A stretch of 64,000 nt of DNA from an uncultured Alphaproteobacteria bacterium (GTDB taxonomy: Bacteria; Pseudomonadota; Alphaproteobacteria; RF32; CAG-239): assembly GCA_934277545.1 (NCBI GenBank), contig CAKQUG010000007.1:1-64000 (forward strand), in the 5' to 3' direction. This document shows, one piece after another, positions 16,563-25,392 of this stretch. Every line of letters begins with the position of its first letter. Positions within the stretch are counted from its first letter, which is position 1. Position numbers and translations under genes: made by a program. A model generated the notes under the pieces. It had not been told where the DNA came from and ran no database searches. It worked only from the letters and a program-made list of their open reading frames with translations.

Positions 16563-17078
16563 ATGAAATTTTTAGTATTGAGCATTTTTGCCACCGTATC
16601 AATTTTGCTTTTTGCCTGCGGCATAGCCTGGTTATGCACCTTTTCAATCGGTTCCTGGCTGGTTCTGTCGCCTTTTGTCGCTTATGTGTTTTACATTTGC
16701 CTCAAAACAAGCGATGAAACAAAATTGTCCGACATTATTTGCAAAAACATATTACCTGTTTGCATCGGTCTGTTTGCGTGTTTGGCATTTTTTTGGTTTA
16801 TCGGACATTTAACATTGGATAACATAATTCCTTTTGCGTCTGTCGGCTACACCATTATATGGGGCATATTATCAGCAATGTGCGCTGTCAACGTAATTTT
16901 TGCGGTAGCATTCATCATTCAGTTTTTGGCTAAAGTGTTGGATGTTATCTTTTTACGAAAACACTCCGCTCGAAAATCCGTAAAAAGCAGTGCAACTTTT
17001 ATTGTATCCAGCATTTGCTGTTTGGCAATATTCCTTGCAACAATGTACTATGTACTTTACCCTATCGGGTTGGCTTAA
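16563..17078 (+). CDS. Hypothetical multi-pass membrane protein
   Basis: A 171-residue protein, MKFLVLSIFATVSILL onward, with about five hydrophobic helices and short polar loops such as KTSDETKLSDIICKN and LRKHSARKSVKSS. No family is recognised. The frame is open upstream, but the ATG at 16563 fits the promoter position. A strong terminator follows. Confidence 0.55.
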   Translation: MKFLVLSIFATVSILLFACGIAWLCTFSIGSWLVLSPFVAYVFYICLKTSDETKLSDIICKNILPVCIGLFACLAFFWFIGHLTLDNIIPFASVGYTIIWGILSAMCAVNVIFAVAFIIQFLAKVLDVIFLRKHSARKSVKSSATFIVSSICCLAIFLATMYYVLYPIGLA

Positions 17079-17083
17079 TCCTC

Positions 17084-17119
17084 AAAAAAACTCCGTTGTT
17101 TTAACAGCGGAGTTTTTTT
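17084..17119. terminator. Bidirectional terminator before rpmB
   Basis: AAAAAAACTCCG pairs with CGGAGTTTTTTT; A and T tracts flank both sides. It separates the membrane-protein gene from the convergent rpmB. Confidence 0.85.
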
Positions 17120-17141
17120 ATTGCACTTATAAATCTAAAAA

Positions 17142-17429
17142 TTAAGCAACAGCTTTTTTAGAAGCGATAGTTTTTTTAATTTTTTTAGCTTCTTCTGTCA
17201 GTTTGGTATTAGATGTTTTTTCCAAATAAGAATCCAAACCGCCGTTGTGTTCAATAGAACGCAAAGTTTTAGAGCAAACTTTCAATTTGAATACTTTATT
17301 TAATGCTTCACTGAACAGAGAAACAACTTGCAAGTTAGGCAAAAAACGACGACGAGTTTTGTTATTTGCATGGCTTACATTATTGCCGCTCATAACGCCG
17401 GTGCCCAAAATATCACATTTCTTAGCCAT
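17142..17429 (-). CDS. rpmB: 50S ribosomal protein L28
   Basis: L28 is a small basic protein of the large subunit. The 95-residue sequence carries MAKKCDILGTGVMSGNNVSH, then NKTRRRFLPNLQ and the C-terminal extension typical of the longer alphaproteobacterial L28 (KVCSKTLRSIEHNGGLDSYL). rpmG (L33), its frequent partner, is absent here. It lies just upstream of, and opposite in direction to, the tRNA-Arg gene. Confidence 0.97.
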   Translation of the reverse strand: MAKKCDILGTGVMSGNNVSHANNKTRRRFLPNLQVVSLFSEALNKVFKLKVCSKTLRSIEHNGGLDSYLEKTSNTKLTEEAKKIKKTIASKKAVA

Positions 17430-17548
17430 TTTTAAAAATCCTCAAAGTTAAATTTCAACATATATTTGTTGCTTGTTAATACATTCATTTCATTGACAAG
17501 TCAAGTAAAATTATGTAAAAAGATGAAAAATTATCGCGAATCGTTAAA

Positions 17549-17625
17549 GTATCCGTAGCTCAATTGGATAGAGTGTCGGCCTCCGACGCCGAAGGTTGCG
17601 AGTTCGAGCCTCGCCGGATACGCCA
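17549..17625 (+). tRNA. tRNA-Arg, anticodon CCG
   Basis: A 77-base cloverleaf. The acceptor stem GTATCCG (17549-17555) pairs with CGGATAC (17615-17621), followed by the discriminator G and an encoded CCA (17623-17625). The anticodon stem TCGGC/GCCGA encloses the loop CTCCGAC, giving anticodon CCG (17583-17585), which reads CGG. The T-loop TTCGAGC is standard. The 3' half shows no downstream duplication, so I see no integrated element here. Confidence 0.97.
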
Positions 17626-17678
17626 TTTTAATAAACTGTTACATTAGTGTTAAAATTTTGCCGAATCTTTGATATTTA

Positions 17679-17707
17679 TTGAATATTTACAATCCTTATG
17701 CTATGAT
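17679..17707 (+). promoter_or_regulatory. Candidate promoter of the Cys-rich protein gene at 17830
   Basis: TTGAAT (17679-17684), a 17-base spacer and TATGAT (17702-17707). Transcription would begin near 17714 and leave a leader of about 116 bases that can form short stems such as TGCC/GGCA. The close paralog at 38046 lacks a comparable rightward promoter. Confidence 0.6.
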
Positions 17708-17829
17708 AGAATTGGTAGAAGTATTGGGGAATTGAAAAAACTGCCGTTTTTTTGATTAGCTTTTGCCGTTAACCTTGGCAGACATCTTGGTTTTGCCGAG
17801 TTATTTGAGATATAATTAGGAGAAAATCA

Positions 17830-19980
17830 ATGATTAAACGATGTTTAATTTTGATATACCTTATCGGTATATTTATATTAGGGAACACTACGAATGTTTC
17901 TGCCAAGGTGTGTTTCCTGCCGGACGGAAATTGCGAAGCCGGCAAAGCAACATATTCGTCGGTCAATAATACTACAGGCTGCGAATATAAAGATGAAAAT
18001 GCCGCAAAAAACGGACTTGGCGAATGTCAAGAGACCTATCAGAGCGGAATGTGTTATTACAGACGTTGCAAAATGTCAGAATCTGATTGCATGAAAAAAG
18101 CAAATGCCTCAGTTTTAGGATGGTTACGTTGGAAACGTCTAGGTGGCTCCAGAATACCGCCATTAAGCGCCATCCCTTATAAGTGCGTGGTTTGCAAAGA
18201 TGGTTGCTGGAAACTTATAACAAGTCGAACCCCGGTGATTCCAGAACACACTTGCCGAGAACTGGGATATAAAGTAAAAGAGGATTGTACGGCAGAGTAT
18301 GTGAAGTTTTCTTCTATTTCCTTGATTGATAAAAACGGTAATCTATGCGGCGTGTGCGACCAGTTAACCTGCTCGCAAATGGGGGGGGGCTATAAAACCC
18401 AAGCCAGCTGTACCGCCGATGAGGAATTTGAATCCGTAAACAAAATTGACGCTTACGGCAACATTTGCGGTAACTGTAAAACTAAAACAGGACCGGACCC
18501 GGATCCGACACCAGACCCGACACCGGATCCAACACCGGATAATGCAAATAGTAAAACATATTATATCACTTTATACCGCGACATGGACAATAATCACTAT
18601 TCTGACGGAGATTCAGCAAGCAATATCGGTACTAATAAATGTTTATTAACTGTAAGTGGAAGAATGAAATTTCCTGATACTTCAGGTGATGAATTTATGA
18701 GTAATGTTTCATTCTCAGCCCAAATTGCCGGCTATCTTGTTTCCACTCAAAATCAAAATCAAAGTTATCAAAATAACATTGCATACACGCAGCCTGAGTA
18801 TGTTAAGATGAGCGGGAACTCTAATAACAAGGTGTTCGGTTATGGTGATACCATTGTTTTAAGAGATAACACACCTTGTCGAACAGACATAAATGATGAC
18901 TTTAAAGCTTATTCAGATTTAAGACGATCAAAACTTTGGGTAGGTTTTGGTCTTGGACAATCTATAATTAAAGATGAAAATTTGTATACAGCTTCAGGAG
19001 AAACCGAAAGATGTAAAACACTAACAAAAGACGGAGAATCCAGAACTATTTGTGTTAAATACGAGGATGCAAAGAATACTTGTGCTACTTGGAATTTGAA
19101 ATCGGAAACCGAGACCAACTGCGGTTACGGCTATACTTTTATCCAAGATAAAGAACATCCTTCCGATGACAATAGCAATAAATGCGGTACTTGTGTGAAA
19201 AATGTAACATTTTCTGCTAATACGATAGATTGTGGCGGCTCAGCTCAAAGTTGCGAATATTTCTATCCATCCAATCCTGGCGAACAAAGCTATAAATGTA
19301 TAACATCTTTATACAACAAATTTATTGTTATTTGGATTGATAGTGATGGTAAAATCAAATATCAAGACAGTAGATCTGTTCCATACAGCGATGAGTACGT
19401 TGTATTAACGACAATGAATGATTACAGTAGTGTTACTGATGATTTAGGAGAAATGGAGGGATGGTCGCCAACATCTAAATTTGATAATACAATAGGTCAA
19501 CGTCGAGGCTTTTATGAGTTGTATATTGAACAAACACACCCTGACAACACCTCTCAATGCTATTTATCTACTGATGAAAATCTTGAAATTTGGAAACGTG
19601 GTAATCCTGGTGTAACTGAGTGTGAAAAGAAAATATCCGGCTATACTACTTCAGGTAACAATAACTACGCTTTTGGCGTAGGCTCCGGTGGAAGCACATA
19701 TTTATCAAATGCGGATATTAAAAAAATGTTTCCTAATAAAAAAATAAATGATACATCAACTGGAATTGATATTGCCGGAACAACCGGTTTAGGAGAAATA
19801 ATCAGCAAATATGTTTGGTATAGAATTACAAATGTAAAACCAGGTGATGCAATAGACATTTCTCCAAGATGTTACAGAGATGTAAATCTAAACAAAGGAT
19901 TTGGCGGAAGATGTTACTTTGGTTGGAAAGGCCAAAATTCTTCACTAGGAAATTATACAAACTGTAAAAAACTTAATTAG
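17830..19980 (+). CDS. Large Cys-rich secreted protein, paralog of the gene at 38046
   Basis: A 716-residue exported protein of unknown function. A signal peptide of about 25 residues (ending NVSA) is followed directly by VCFLPDGNCEAG, the same start as in the paralog at 38046. Three or more partial repeats end in a G-N/K-x-CG-x-C motif (NLCGVC, NICGNC, NKCGTC), each opening with a Cys some 40 residues earlier. A PDPTPDPTPDPTPD linker (about residues 222-236) separates the repeats from a large C-terminal part. It is probably a disulfide-stabilised surface protein. AGGAG at 17818-17822 fixes the ATG. A nine-G tract inside the gene suggests phase variation. Confidence 0.7.
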   Translation: MIKRCLILIYLIGIFILGNTTNVSAKVCFLPDGNCEAGKATYSSVNNTTGCEYKDENAAKNGLGECQETYQSGMCYYRRCKMSESDCMKKANASVLGWLRWKRLGGSRIPPLSAIPYKCVVCKDGCWKLITSRTPVIPEHTCRELGYKVKEDCTAEYVKFSSISLIDKNGNLCGVCDQLTCSQMGGGYKTQASCTADEEFESVNKIDAYGNICGNCKTKTGPDPDPTPDPTPDPTPDNANSKTYYITLYRDMDNNHYSDGDSASNIGTNKCLLTVSGRMKFPDTSGDEFMSNVSFSAQIAGYLVSTQNQNQSYQNNIAYTQPEYVKMSGNSNNKVFGYGDTIVLRDNTPCRTDINDDFKAYSDLRRSKLWVGFGLGQSIIKDENLYTASGETERCKTLTKDGESRTICVKYEDAKNTCATWNLKSETETNCGYGYTFIQDKEHPSDDNSNKCGTCVKNVTFSANTIDCGGSAQSCEYFYPSNPGEQSYKCITSLYNKFIVIWIDSDGKIKYQDSRSVPYSDEYVVLTTMNDYSSVTDDLGEMEGWSPTSKFDNTIGQRRGFYELYIEQTHPDNTSQCYLSTDENLEIWKRGNPGVTECEKKISGYTTSGNNNYAFGVGSGGSTYLSNADIKKMFPNKKINDTSTGIDIAGTTGLGEIISKYVWYRITNVKPGDAIDISPRCYRDVNLNKGFGGRCYFGWKGQNSSLGNYTNCKKLN
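18381..18389 (+). repeat. Poly-G tract of nine inside a surface-protein gene
   Basis: Nine consecutive G residues encode Met-Gly-Gly-Gly (part). It is the longest G or C run I noticed in this AT-rich window. Losing one G gives a TAA about 20 codons later, and gaining one gives TAA two codons after the tract. Such tracts are classic slipped-strand switches. Confidence 0.8.
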
Positions 19981-19995
19981 TTAACTAACTTAAAC

Positions 19996-20030
19996 AAAAA
20001 AAGCGGGGTGGATTTATCCCCGCTTTTTTT
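19996..20030 (+). terminator. Terminator of the Cys-rich protein gene
   Basis: AAAAAAAGCGGGG pairs with CCCCGCTTTTTTT around a nine-base loop, 15 bases after the stop codon. The bases between here and 20137 show no gene. Confidence 0.9.
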
Positions 20031-20136
20031 GTTTAATTAAAATACCTTGGTCGGATTGGCGCTGAATAATAATGGAGTATTAACCAAGCGGCAACAATCA
20101 CCAAAGAACGGCAACTGTCATTACAATAATTTTTAA

Positions 20137-20162
20137 GAAAACCGGCTGAATTATACCGGCTT
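20137..20162 (-). terminator. Weak terminator of the gene ending at 20181
   Basis: On the minus strand AAGCCGG and CCGGTTTT can pair (seven base pairs with one G-U) and are followed by T residues. Confidence 0.4.
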
Positions 20163-20180
20163 GCATTATTTAATATTTTT

Positions 20181-20411
20181 TTACTCTATACCGCAATGAG
20201 TCTGTTTTATGCCTTTTTGCTGGCAAACCATGATACGGTCGCTTTCCGGTAAATTTTCCGAATCGCCATAATTGCGCATATCTTCTTCAAAATCCATATC
20301 CCGCAACTGAACCGTGGGCACAAAGCGGTCTTCTTCAATTACGCGCACATGAAAATCCTTGCTGCCGGCCTGCAATGTGATATACAGCGGTTTACCTATT
20401 TTCTTTTTCAT
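20181..20411 (-). CDS. Hypothetical 76-residue protein
   Basis: A small acidic protein starting MKKKIGKPLYITLQAG. The ATG at 20411 is preceded by GGGAGG at close to ideal distance, which rules out a longer upstream frame. It has no signal peptide or membrane helix, and I know no family for it. It is divergent from the ankyrin-repeat gene at 20524, with about 110 bases between them. Confidence 0.55.
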   Translation of the reverse strand: MKKKIGKPLYITLQAGSKDFHVRVIEEDRFVPTVQLRDMDFEEDMRNYGDSENLPESDRIMVCQQKGIKQTHCGIE

Positions 20412-20462
20412 ATCTGCCTCCCTTTTTGCTAAAAATAATCTCGGTTCCGGATTTTTAAAGGC

Positions 20463-20491
20463 TTGCCTTATTGTTTTTGACGTGGTACATT
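20463..20491 (+). promoter_or_regulatory. Candidate promoter of the ankyrin-repeat gene
   Basis: TTGCCT (20463-20468), a 17-base spacer and TACATT (20486-20491). A second, weaker pair, TTGACG-N17-TCTAAA, begins at 20477. Confidence 0.4.
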
Positions 20492-20523
20492 GTTCGTATT
20501 CTAAAAACAACCGCGAGGACATC

Positions 20524-21264
20524 ATGAAACTTTTGGTTCTGCCGTTTTTTATTTTCGGTCTGCTATTTTTTACACCTGCTCACGCCGAAACAGTGAGTGA
20601 AGATATTGATGACGCGATTGTACAAAAAATCTTAGATTCCGGCGATACCGCCGCTTTGCAAAAACTTATAGATGCCGGACTGGATGTTAACTCGCGCGAC
20701 GCCGACGGCAACACCATGCTGTTTTATTTGTTGACACATTACGCTGATTTAGATATGGCAAAAACTTTGATTAACGCCGGAGCCGACGTTAACTTGCCGT
20801 CTGCCAACGGTTTGACGCCTTTACTGGTTGCCACCGCTATTGCCGCAGAATTACAGCAAACACAACCGGCAGCAACAAATGACAATAATTTAAATGCCGA
20901 AATTCAGCGGGCTAATTTTAATGAACAACAAAATTTTTTGCTCAAACGCTCACAAAAATTATTACAGCTGCTTATAGACAACGGCGCCGATGTTAACCAG
21001 GAAACTCCGCGCGGCACACCGTTGATGAGCGCCGCAACCAGCGATTTGAATGCACCTTTAATTGAAATACTTTTAAAAGCCGATGCCAATGTCAATCAGC
21101 AAGACCGCTTTGGACGAACTGCGCTGTTTTATGCTGCCGCGTTCGGCTGTGATACCGTTTCAACCATGCTTCTGAAAGCCGGAGCCGATATCCGCATTAC
21201 GGATAATGACGGACACGGCTATATGGAGTTGGAAAAAAAAGATATAATCGCCTCGTATGAATAA
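20524..21264 (+). CDS. Secreted ankyrin-repeat protein
   Basis: A 246-residue protein with a signal peptide (MKLLVLPFFIFGLLFFTPAHA) and four or five ankyrin repeats, recognised by units such as LIDAGLDVNSRDADGNTMLF, then LINAGADVNLPSANGLTPL, LIDNGADVNQETPRGTPL and LLKADANVNQQDRFGRTALF. Ankyrin repeats bind proteins; the signal peptide places this one in the periplasm or outside, and its partner is unknown. A long insert lies between the second and third repeats (about residues 108-140). The ATG at 20524 follows GAGG; the frame further upstream is noise. Confidence 0.85.
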   Translation: MKLLVLPFFIFGLLFFTPAHAETVSEDIDDAIVQKILDSGDTAALQKLIDAGLDVNSRDADGNTMLFYLLTHYADLDMAKTLINAGADVNLPSANGLTPLLVATAIAAELQQTQPAATNDNNLNAEIQRANFNEQQNFLLKRSQKLLQLLIDNGADVNQETPRGTPLMSAATSDLNAPLIEILLKADANVNQQDRFGRTALFYAAAFGCDTVSTMLLKAGADIRITDNDGHGYMELEKKDIIASYE

Positions 21265-21386
21265 TTATTTCCACAACGTTTGATTGCTAGGAAATAATTA
21301 ACAATTATGGGTTACGATTATGGCTACCAGGCCGGTAAGGGAGAACTTACTGAGGTCATTTTATTAACTTTTTAGAGGATTAAAAT

Positions 21387-23837
21387 ATGTTTATCAGCAG
21401 AAAAAGAATCGGCAAAGCCGTTATTGCGGCATTGACCTTTGTACTCTCTGCCGTAGGAACAGCCAGCGCCTCGGAACTGGATTTGATTATTCCGTCCCTG
21501 TCTAAGGCCACCTACAGCATTCTTGGTTTGGAAATTTCCGGCAACGGCTTACTGCTTGGCGGTATGGCTGTTTGCATTTTGGGTATGGCTTTTGGCTTGT
21601 GGGAATTTTTCCGCATTAAAAAAATGCCGGCTCATGAAGCCATGCTCAAGGTTTCGGAAACAATTTATGCGACCTGCACTACTTATATGAAACAACAAGC
21701 AAAATTACTGCTTGTGCTTGAAGTTTTTATCGGCGCCTGCATTATTTATTATTTTGCTGTTTTAAATGGCACGCCGCTTTTGAAAGTTTTGAATATTTTG
21801 TTATGGTCGGTTTTGGGTATTTTAGGCTCGTTCAGCGTAGCTTGGTTTGGTATGCGCATCAATACATACGCCAACTCCCGCACCTCTTTTGCCTCTCTTG
21901 AAGGCAAAGCCTATCCGGTGATGAACCTGCCTTTGCGTTCCGGTATGTCTATCGGCGTGCTGCTGATTTGCGTTGAACTGATTATGATGATGTTCATTTT
22001 GGTATTTATTCCGCGTGATACTGCCGGCGCTTGCTTTATCGGTTTTGCTATCGGCGAATCGCTGGGCGCTTCAGCTTTGCGTATTTGCGGCGGTATATTT
22101 ACAAAAATTGCCGACATCGGCGCAGATTTGATGAAAATTATTTTCAAAATTGATGAAGATGATGCTCGCAATCCGGGCGTGATTGCCGACTGCACCGGCG
22201 ATAATGCCGGAGACTCTTGCGGACCGACTGCCGATGGTTTTGAAACCTACGGCGTTACCGGCGTGGCTTTAATCAGCTTTATCGTTTTGGCCGCAGGTAT
22301 GAGCATTTCCGCCGACGGCGCTATTTCTGCACATTTGCACGCTCCGGAATTGCAAGCTCGCTTAATTACCTGGATTTTTGCAATGCGCGTTTTGATGATT
22401 ATTACCTCCGTGGTTTCTTATGCGCTAAACGGCTTTATTGCTAAAAAAATCTACGGCGATAAAAAATCATTTGACTTTGAAGCTCCGCTGACCAGTTTGA
22501 TTTGGCTGACATCGTTAATTTCTATTTTGGTAACGTTCGGTGTATCTTATTTAATGCTGCCAAAAGAGAGTTTCGGTTCAAACATTTGGTGGGAATTGTC
22601 GGTAATTATCAGCTGCGGAACTTTGGCCGCCGCCATTATTCCGGAATTTACAAAGATTTTCACATCTTCTAAATCTCAACACGTTCAAGAAGTGGTTAAC
22701 GCCAGCCGTGAAGCCGGAGCGTCTTTGAACATTATTTCCGGTATTGTCGCCGGTAACTTCTCGGGCTTTTGGCAAGGTGTGGTTATGGCCGGTCTGATGG
22801 CTGTTGCATACATCACTTCTTTGGGTGATTTATCACAAATTATGATTTATCCGACAGTATTCGCTTTTGGTTTGGTAGCCTTTGGTATGCTGGGCATGGG
22901 ACCGGTTACCATCGCCGTAGACAGTTACGGTCCGGTTACCGATAACGCTCAATCCGTATTTGAACTTTCTCAGATTGAAGACATTAAAGGCATTAAAAAA
23001 GAAATCAAAAATGATTATGGCTTTGAACCGGACTTTGAACAAGGCAAACACTTGCTTGAAGCTAACGACTCGGCCGGAAACACCTTTAAGGCCACTTCTA
23101 AGCCGGTGTTAATCGGTACAGCCGTAATCGGTGCAACAACCATGATTTTCTCTATCATCTTGCTTTTGAACCTGCAATTAAACCTGCTTGACGCCCGCGT
23201 TTTGATTGGTTTGATTTTGGGTGGTGCCGTAATTTACTGGTTCTCCGGCGCTTCAATTCAGGCGGTTTCAACCGGTGCTTACCGCGCTGTTAACTATATT
23301 AAGGAACACATCAAGCTGGATACCAAAAAAGCAGCTTCGGTGGAAGATTCTAAAACCGTGGTTAAAATCTGCACTCAATATGCGCAAAAAGGTATGTTCA
23401 ATATCTTTATCGTTATATTCTCTTTTGCCATTGCATTTGCTTTCTTTAGTCCGGAAATGTTTGCCAGCTATCTGATTTCAATCGCCATTTTCGGCTTGTA
23501 TCAGGCTTTGTACATGGCTAACGCCGGCGGTGCTTGGGATAATGCCAAAAAAGTGGTAGAAGTAGACTTAAACGAAAAAGGCACAGAATTACACGCTGCC
23601 TCGGTTGTCGGCGATACTGTCGGCGACCCTTATAAAGACACGGCTTCCGTTGCCTTAAACCCGATTATTAAATTTACGACCTTGTTTGGTTTGCTGGCTG
23701 CTGAAATGGCTGCGAAAGTTTCGGCTAAATCCGAATGTCTGGCAACCTCTATCGCCGTAATTTTTCTTGTAATCGGCATTGTGTTTGTATGGCGCTCATT
23801 CTACAAAATGCGCATTGAAGCAAAAAAGGTTGACTAA
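21387..23837 (+). CDS. hppA: Membrane-bound proton-translocating pyrophosphatase, K+-independent type
   Basis: This enzyme couples hydrolysis of pyrophosphate to ion pumping across the inner membrane. The 816-residue protein has about 16 hydrophobic helices, the substrate-binding motif DDARNPGVIADCTGDNAGD (residues 258-276) and a second acidic motif GDTVGDPYKDTASVALNP near the C-terminus. In the GNTTA/K motif (here GNTFKA, 564-569) Lys568 occupies the site that defines the potassium-independent class in characterised pumps. The first 30 residues resemble a signal peptide but probably form the first helix. It sits among single genes with its own terminator and could recover energy from biosynthetic PPi. 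Confidence 0.93.
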   Translation: MFISRKRIGKAVIAALTFVLSAVGTASASELDLIIPSLSKATYSILGLEISGNGLLLGGMAVCILGMAFGLWEFFRIKKMPAHEAMLKVSETIYATCTTYMKQQAKLLLVLEVFIGACIIYYFAVLNGTPLLKVLNILLWSVLGILGSFSVAWFGMRINTYANSRTSFASLEGKAYPVMNLPLRSGMSIGVLLICVELIMMMFILVFIPRDTAGACFIGFAIGESLGASALRICGGIFTKIADIGADLMKIIFKIDEDDARNPGVIADCTGDNAGDSCGPTADGFETYGVTGVALISFIVLAAGMSISADGAISAHLHAPELQARLITWIFAMRVLMIITSVVSYALNGFIAKKIYGDKKSFDFEAPLTSLIWLTSLISILVTFGVSYLMLPKESFGSNIWWELSVIISCGTLAAAIIPEFTKIFTSSKSQHVQEVVNASREAGASLNIISGIVAGNFSGFWQGVVMAGLMAVAYITSLGDLSQIMIYPTVFAFGLVAFGMLGMGPVTIAVDSYGPVTDNAQSVFELSQIEDIKGIKKEIKNDYGFEPDFEQGKHLLEANDSAGNTFKATSKPVLIGTAVIGATTMIFSIILLLNLQLNLLDARVLIGLILGGAVIYWFSGASIQAVSTGAYRAVNYIKEHIKLDTKKAASVEDSKTVVKICTQYAQKGMFNIFIVIFSFAIAFAFFSPEMFASYLISIAIFGLYQALYMANAGGAWDNAKKVVEVDLNEKGTELHAASVVGDTVGDPYKDTASVALNPIIKFTTLFGLLAAEMAAKVSAKSECLATSIAVIFLVIGIVFVWRSFYKMRIEAKKVD

Positions 23838-23859
23838 TTCAATTTTGTTTGCTAGAACG

Positions 23860-23887
23860 ACGGCGATATAAAAATATCGCCGTTTTT
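23860..23887 (+). terminator. Terminator of hppA
   Basis: A perfect ten-base-pair stem (ACGGCGATAT and its complement) with a four-base loop is followed by TTTTTC. Confidence 0.9.
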
Positions 23888-23910
23888 CTTTTTTATTTAT
23901 GGAGTTTTAG

Positions 23911-24534
23911 ATGGAATCTTTTTTTGCTTTTTTAAGCACTTATGACACAACGCAATTTATAAGCGCATTTGTGGTTTTGTTTGCTATCATCGATATTATA
24001 GGCGTGTTGCCGGTAGTATTGAATTTGTTGCAAGACGGACGTACCATTCACGCCGGACGCGCCTCTATTATTTCTCTGGTACTGTTTATCGGCTTTATGT
24101 ATATGGGTAATGCCTTTTTACAACTGTTCAGCCTGGATATTTCTTCGTTTGCTATCGCCGGTTCTATTATTATTTTCATTATCTCTATGGAAATGATTTT
24201 AGATGTGCATATTTTCCACGAAAATAAATATTCGGCCAACGACGCAACTTTTACCCCGATTGTTTTTCCGTTAATCGCCGGCGCAGGTTCATTTACCACG
24301 ATTTTGGCCATTCGCTCTCAATATGCTGATTTGAACATTATTCTGGCGATTGTCTTAAACATTATTGTGGTTTACCTTGGTTTGAAAATGGCTCCGAAAT
24401 TGGAAAAAATACTTTCTCCGGGAATCATCTGTATTTTTCAAAAAGCATTTGGTATTATTTTGATGTCAATCGCCGTAAAATTATTTACATCAAACTTAAC
24501 AATTTTAGTTGAGGGCATATCTGCAGCTCAATAA
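23911..24534 (+). CDS. MarC family integral membrane protein
   Basis: A 207-residue membrane protein with six predicted helices. It matches the MarC/UPF0056 pattern: FAIIDIIGVLPVVLNL near the start, SIIIFIISMEMI in the middle, and FTPIVFPLIAGAGSFTTIL, the family's P-L-x-x-G-P-G-like motif. MarC proteins were once linked to multiple antibiotic resistance, but that was not upheld and their function is unknown. A GGAG precedes the ATG. Confidence 0.9.
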   Translation: MESFFAFLSTYDTTQFISAFVVLFAIIDIIGVLPVVLNLLQDGRTIHAGRASIISLVLFIGFMYMGNAFLQLFSLDISSFAIAGSIIIFIISMEMILDVHIFHENKYSANDATFTPIVFPLIAGAGSFTTILAIRSQYADLNIILAIVLNIIVVYLGLKMAPKLEKILSPGIICIFQKAFGIILMSIAVKLFTSNLTILVEGISAAQ

Positions 24535-24550
24535 GCGGATATACATATAT

Positions 24551-24586
24551 AAACGCCCCAATCTGCACGATTAGGGCGTTTTTTTG
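24551..24586. terminator. Terminator between marC-family gene and the convergent pilin-like gene
   Basis: AAACGCCC pairs with GGGCGTTT, with an inner AATC/GATT stem, followed by a long T run on the plus strand. Confidence 0.85.
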
Positions 24587-24588
24587 TT

Positions 24589-25338
24589 TTAGAACCAATA
24601 CATTAAATAATTACAACTTTTATTTTGCCGGCAAACCTGATTATTTTTACAAAGTTCGTTAATACGGGAAACGGTTAAATCTTTTAAACAATTTGTATTA
24701 CCTTTATAACATATATTATCCCCGACAAAACCAGAAGAAATTACCGCAGCATTTTCATTCGGTTCATTTGTATAAAACTGGATACGCTCTACCATGCTGT
24801 GATAATACCGCCCGATAGTTAAAAACATTTGGCACCCCAAATAGTTATTGTTAGCGTTAAATGAGGCTATTCCAATATAGCCGGTACCATGGTGATATAT
24901 GCTCAATATATTGCCGATGCTATCCTTTACTTGATATTCATTATTCGGTATAATCATATCATCTGGAAATTCATCCAATGCCAGCAAAAGAGGAACAATA
25001 TATATCTCACTGTTTGCAACTGTTGTATCATTTACTCGCAGCTGAGATTTATAGCTGTTTATAGCGCTAATCATTGAACGCCACTGATCTAAGGCTTTGT
25101 TCCATTTATACATAGATAGCGCTTTAGAGTATCCAGCAAGCCCGCCGACAGTTAAAACGGCAATAACAGCCAATACTCCTAACATCTCTATCATACTCCT
25201 ACCCACCTCGCCACCTGTAGCCGCCCAAGGACATGGCAGACGAATATCCATGACTTTATTGTCAAAAGCTCGTCGAAGAATGACACTGAAGGATAAATTT
25301 CTTAATCGATAGAACACATTGTTTTTTAATTTATCCAT
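24589..25338 (-). CDS. Prepilin-like protein with type IV N-terminal motif
   Basis: A 249-residue pilin or pseudopilin. The sequence GRSMIEMLGVLAVIAVLTVGG is a class III/IV prepilin signature: Gly before the cut, Glu at mature position 5, then a hydrophobic helix. The leader is about 46 residues, much longer than usual (6-30), and contains IRLPCPWAATGGEVG just before the cut. The mature part ends in a Cys-rich region (NICYKGNTNCLKD ... CKNNQVC). The ATG at 25338 follows a full AGGAGG at 25348-25353, so the long leader is probably translated. No pilus assembly genes are in the window. A structured RNA lies immediately upstream. Confidence 0.75.
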   Translation of the reverse strand: MDKLKNNVFYRLRNLSFSVILRRAFDNKVMDIRLPCPWAATGGEVGRSMIEMLGVLAVIAVLTVGGLAGYSKALSMYKWNKALDQWRSMISAINSYKSQLRVNDTTVANSEIYIVPLLLALDEFPDDMIIPNNEYQVKDSIGNILSIYHHGTGYIGIASFNANNNYLGCQMFLTIGRYYHSMVERIQFYTNEPNENAAVISSGFVGDNICYKGNTNCLKDLTVSRINELCKNNQVCRQNKSCNYLMYWF

Positions 25339-25365
25339 ATTTCTAAACCTCCTGAAATTGCACAT

Positions 25366-25392
25366 AAAACAAAACCCGCTGTAAAAAGCGGG
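25366..25392 (-). terminator. Intrinsic terminator at the end of the structured RNA
   Basis: Minus-strand stem CCCGC/GCGGG with an eight-base loop, then TTTTGTTTT, only 12 bases before the AGGAGG of the pilin-like gene. This is where an attenuator would sit. Confidence 0.75.

Noticed and set aside
17549..17625. tRNA-Arg gene as an integration site of a mobile element
   Set aside because: No repeat of the tRNA 3' end and no integrase lie nearby; the following gene has an ordinary promoter.
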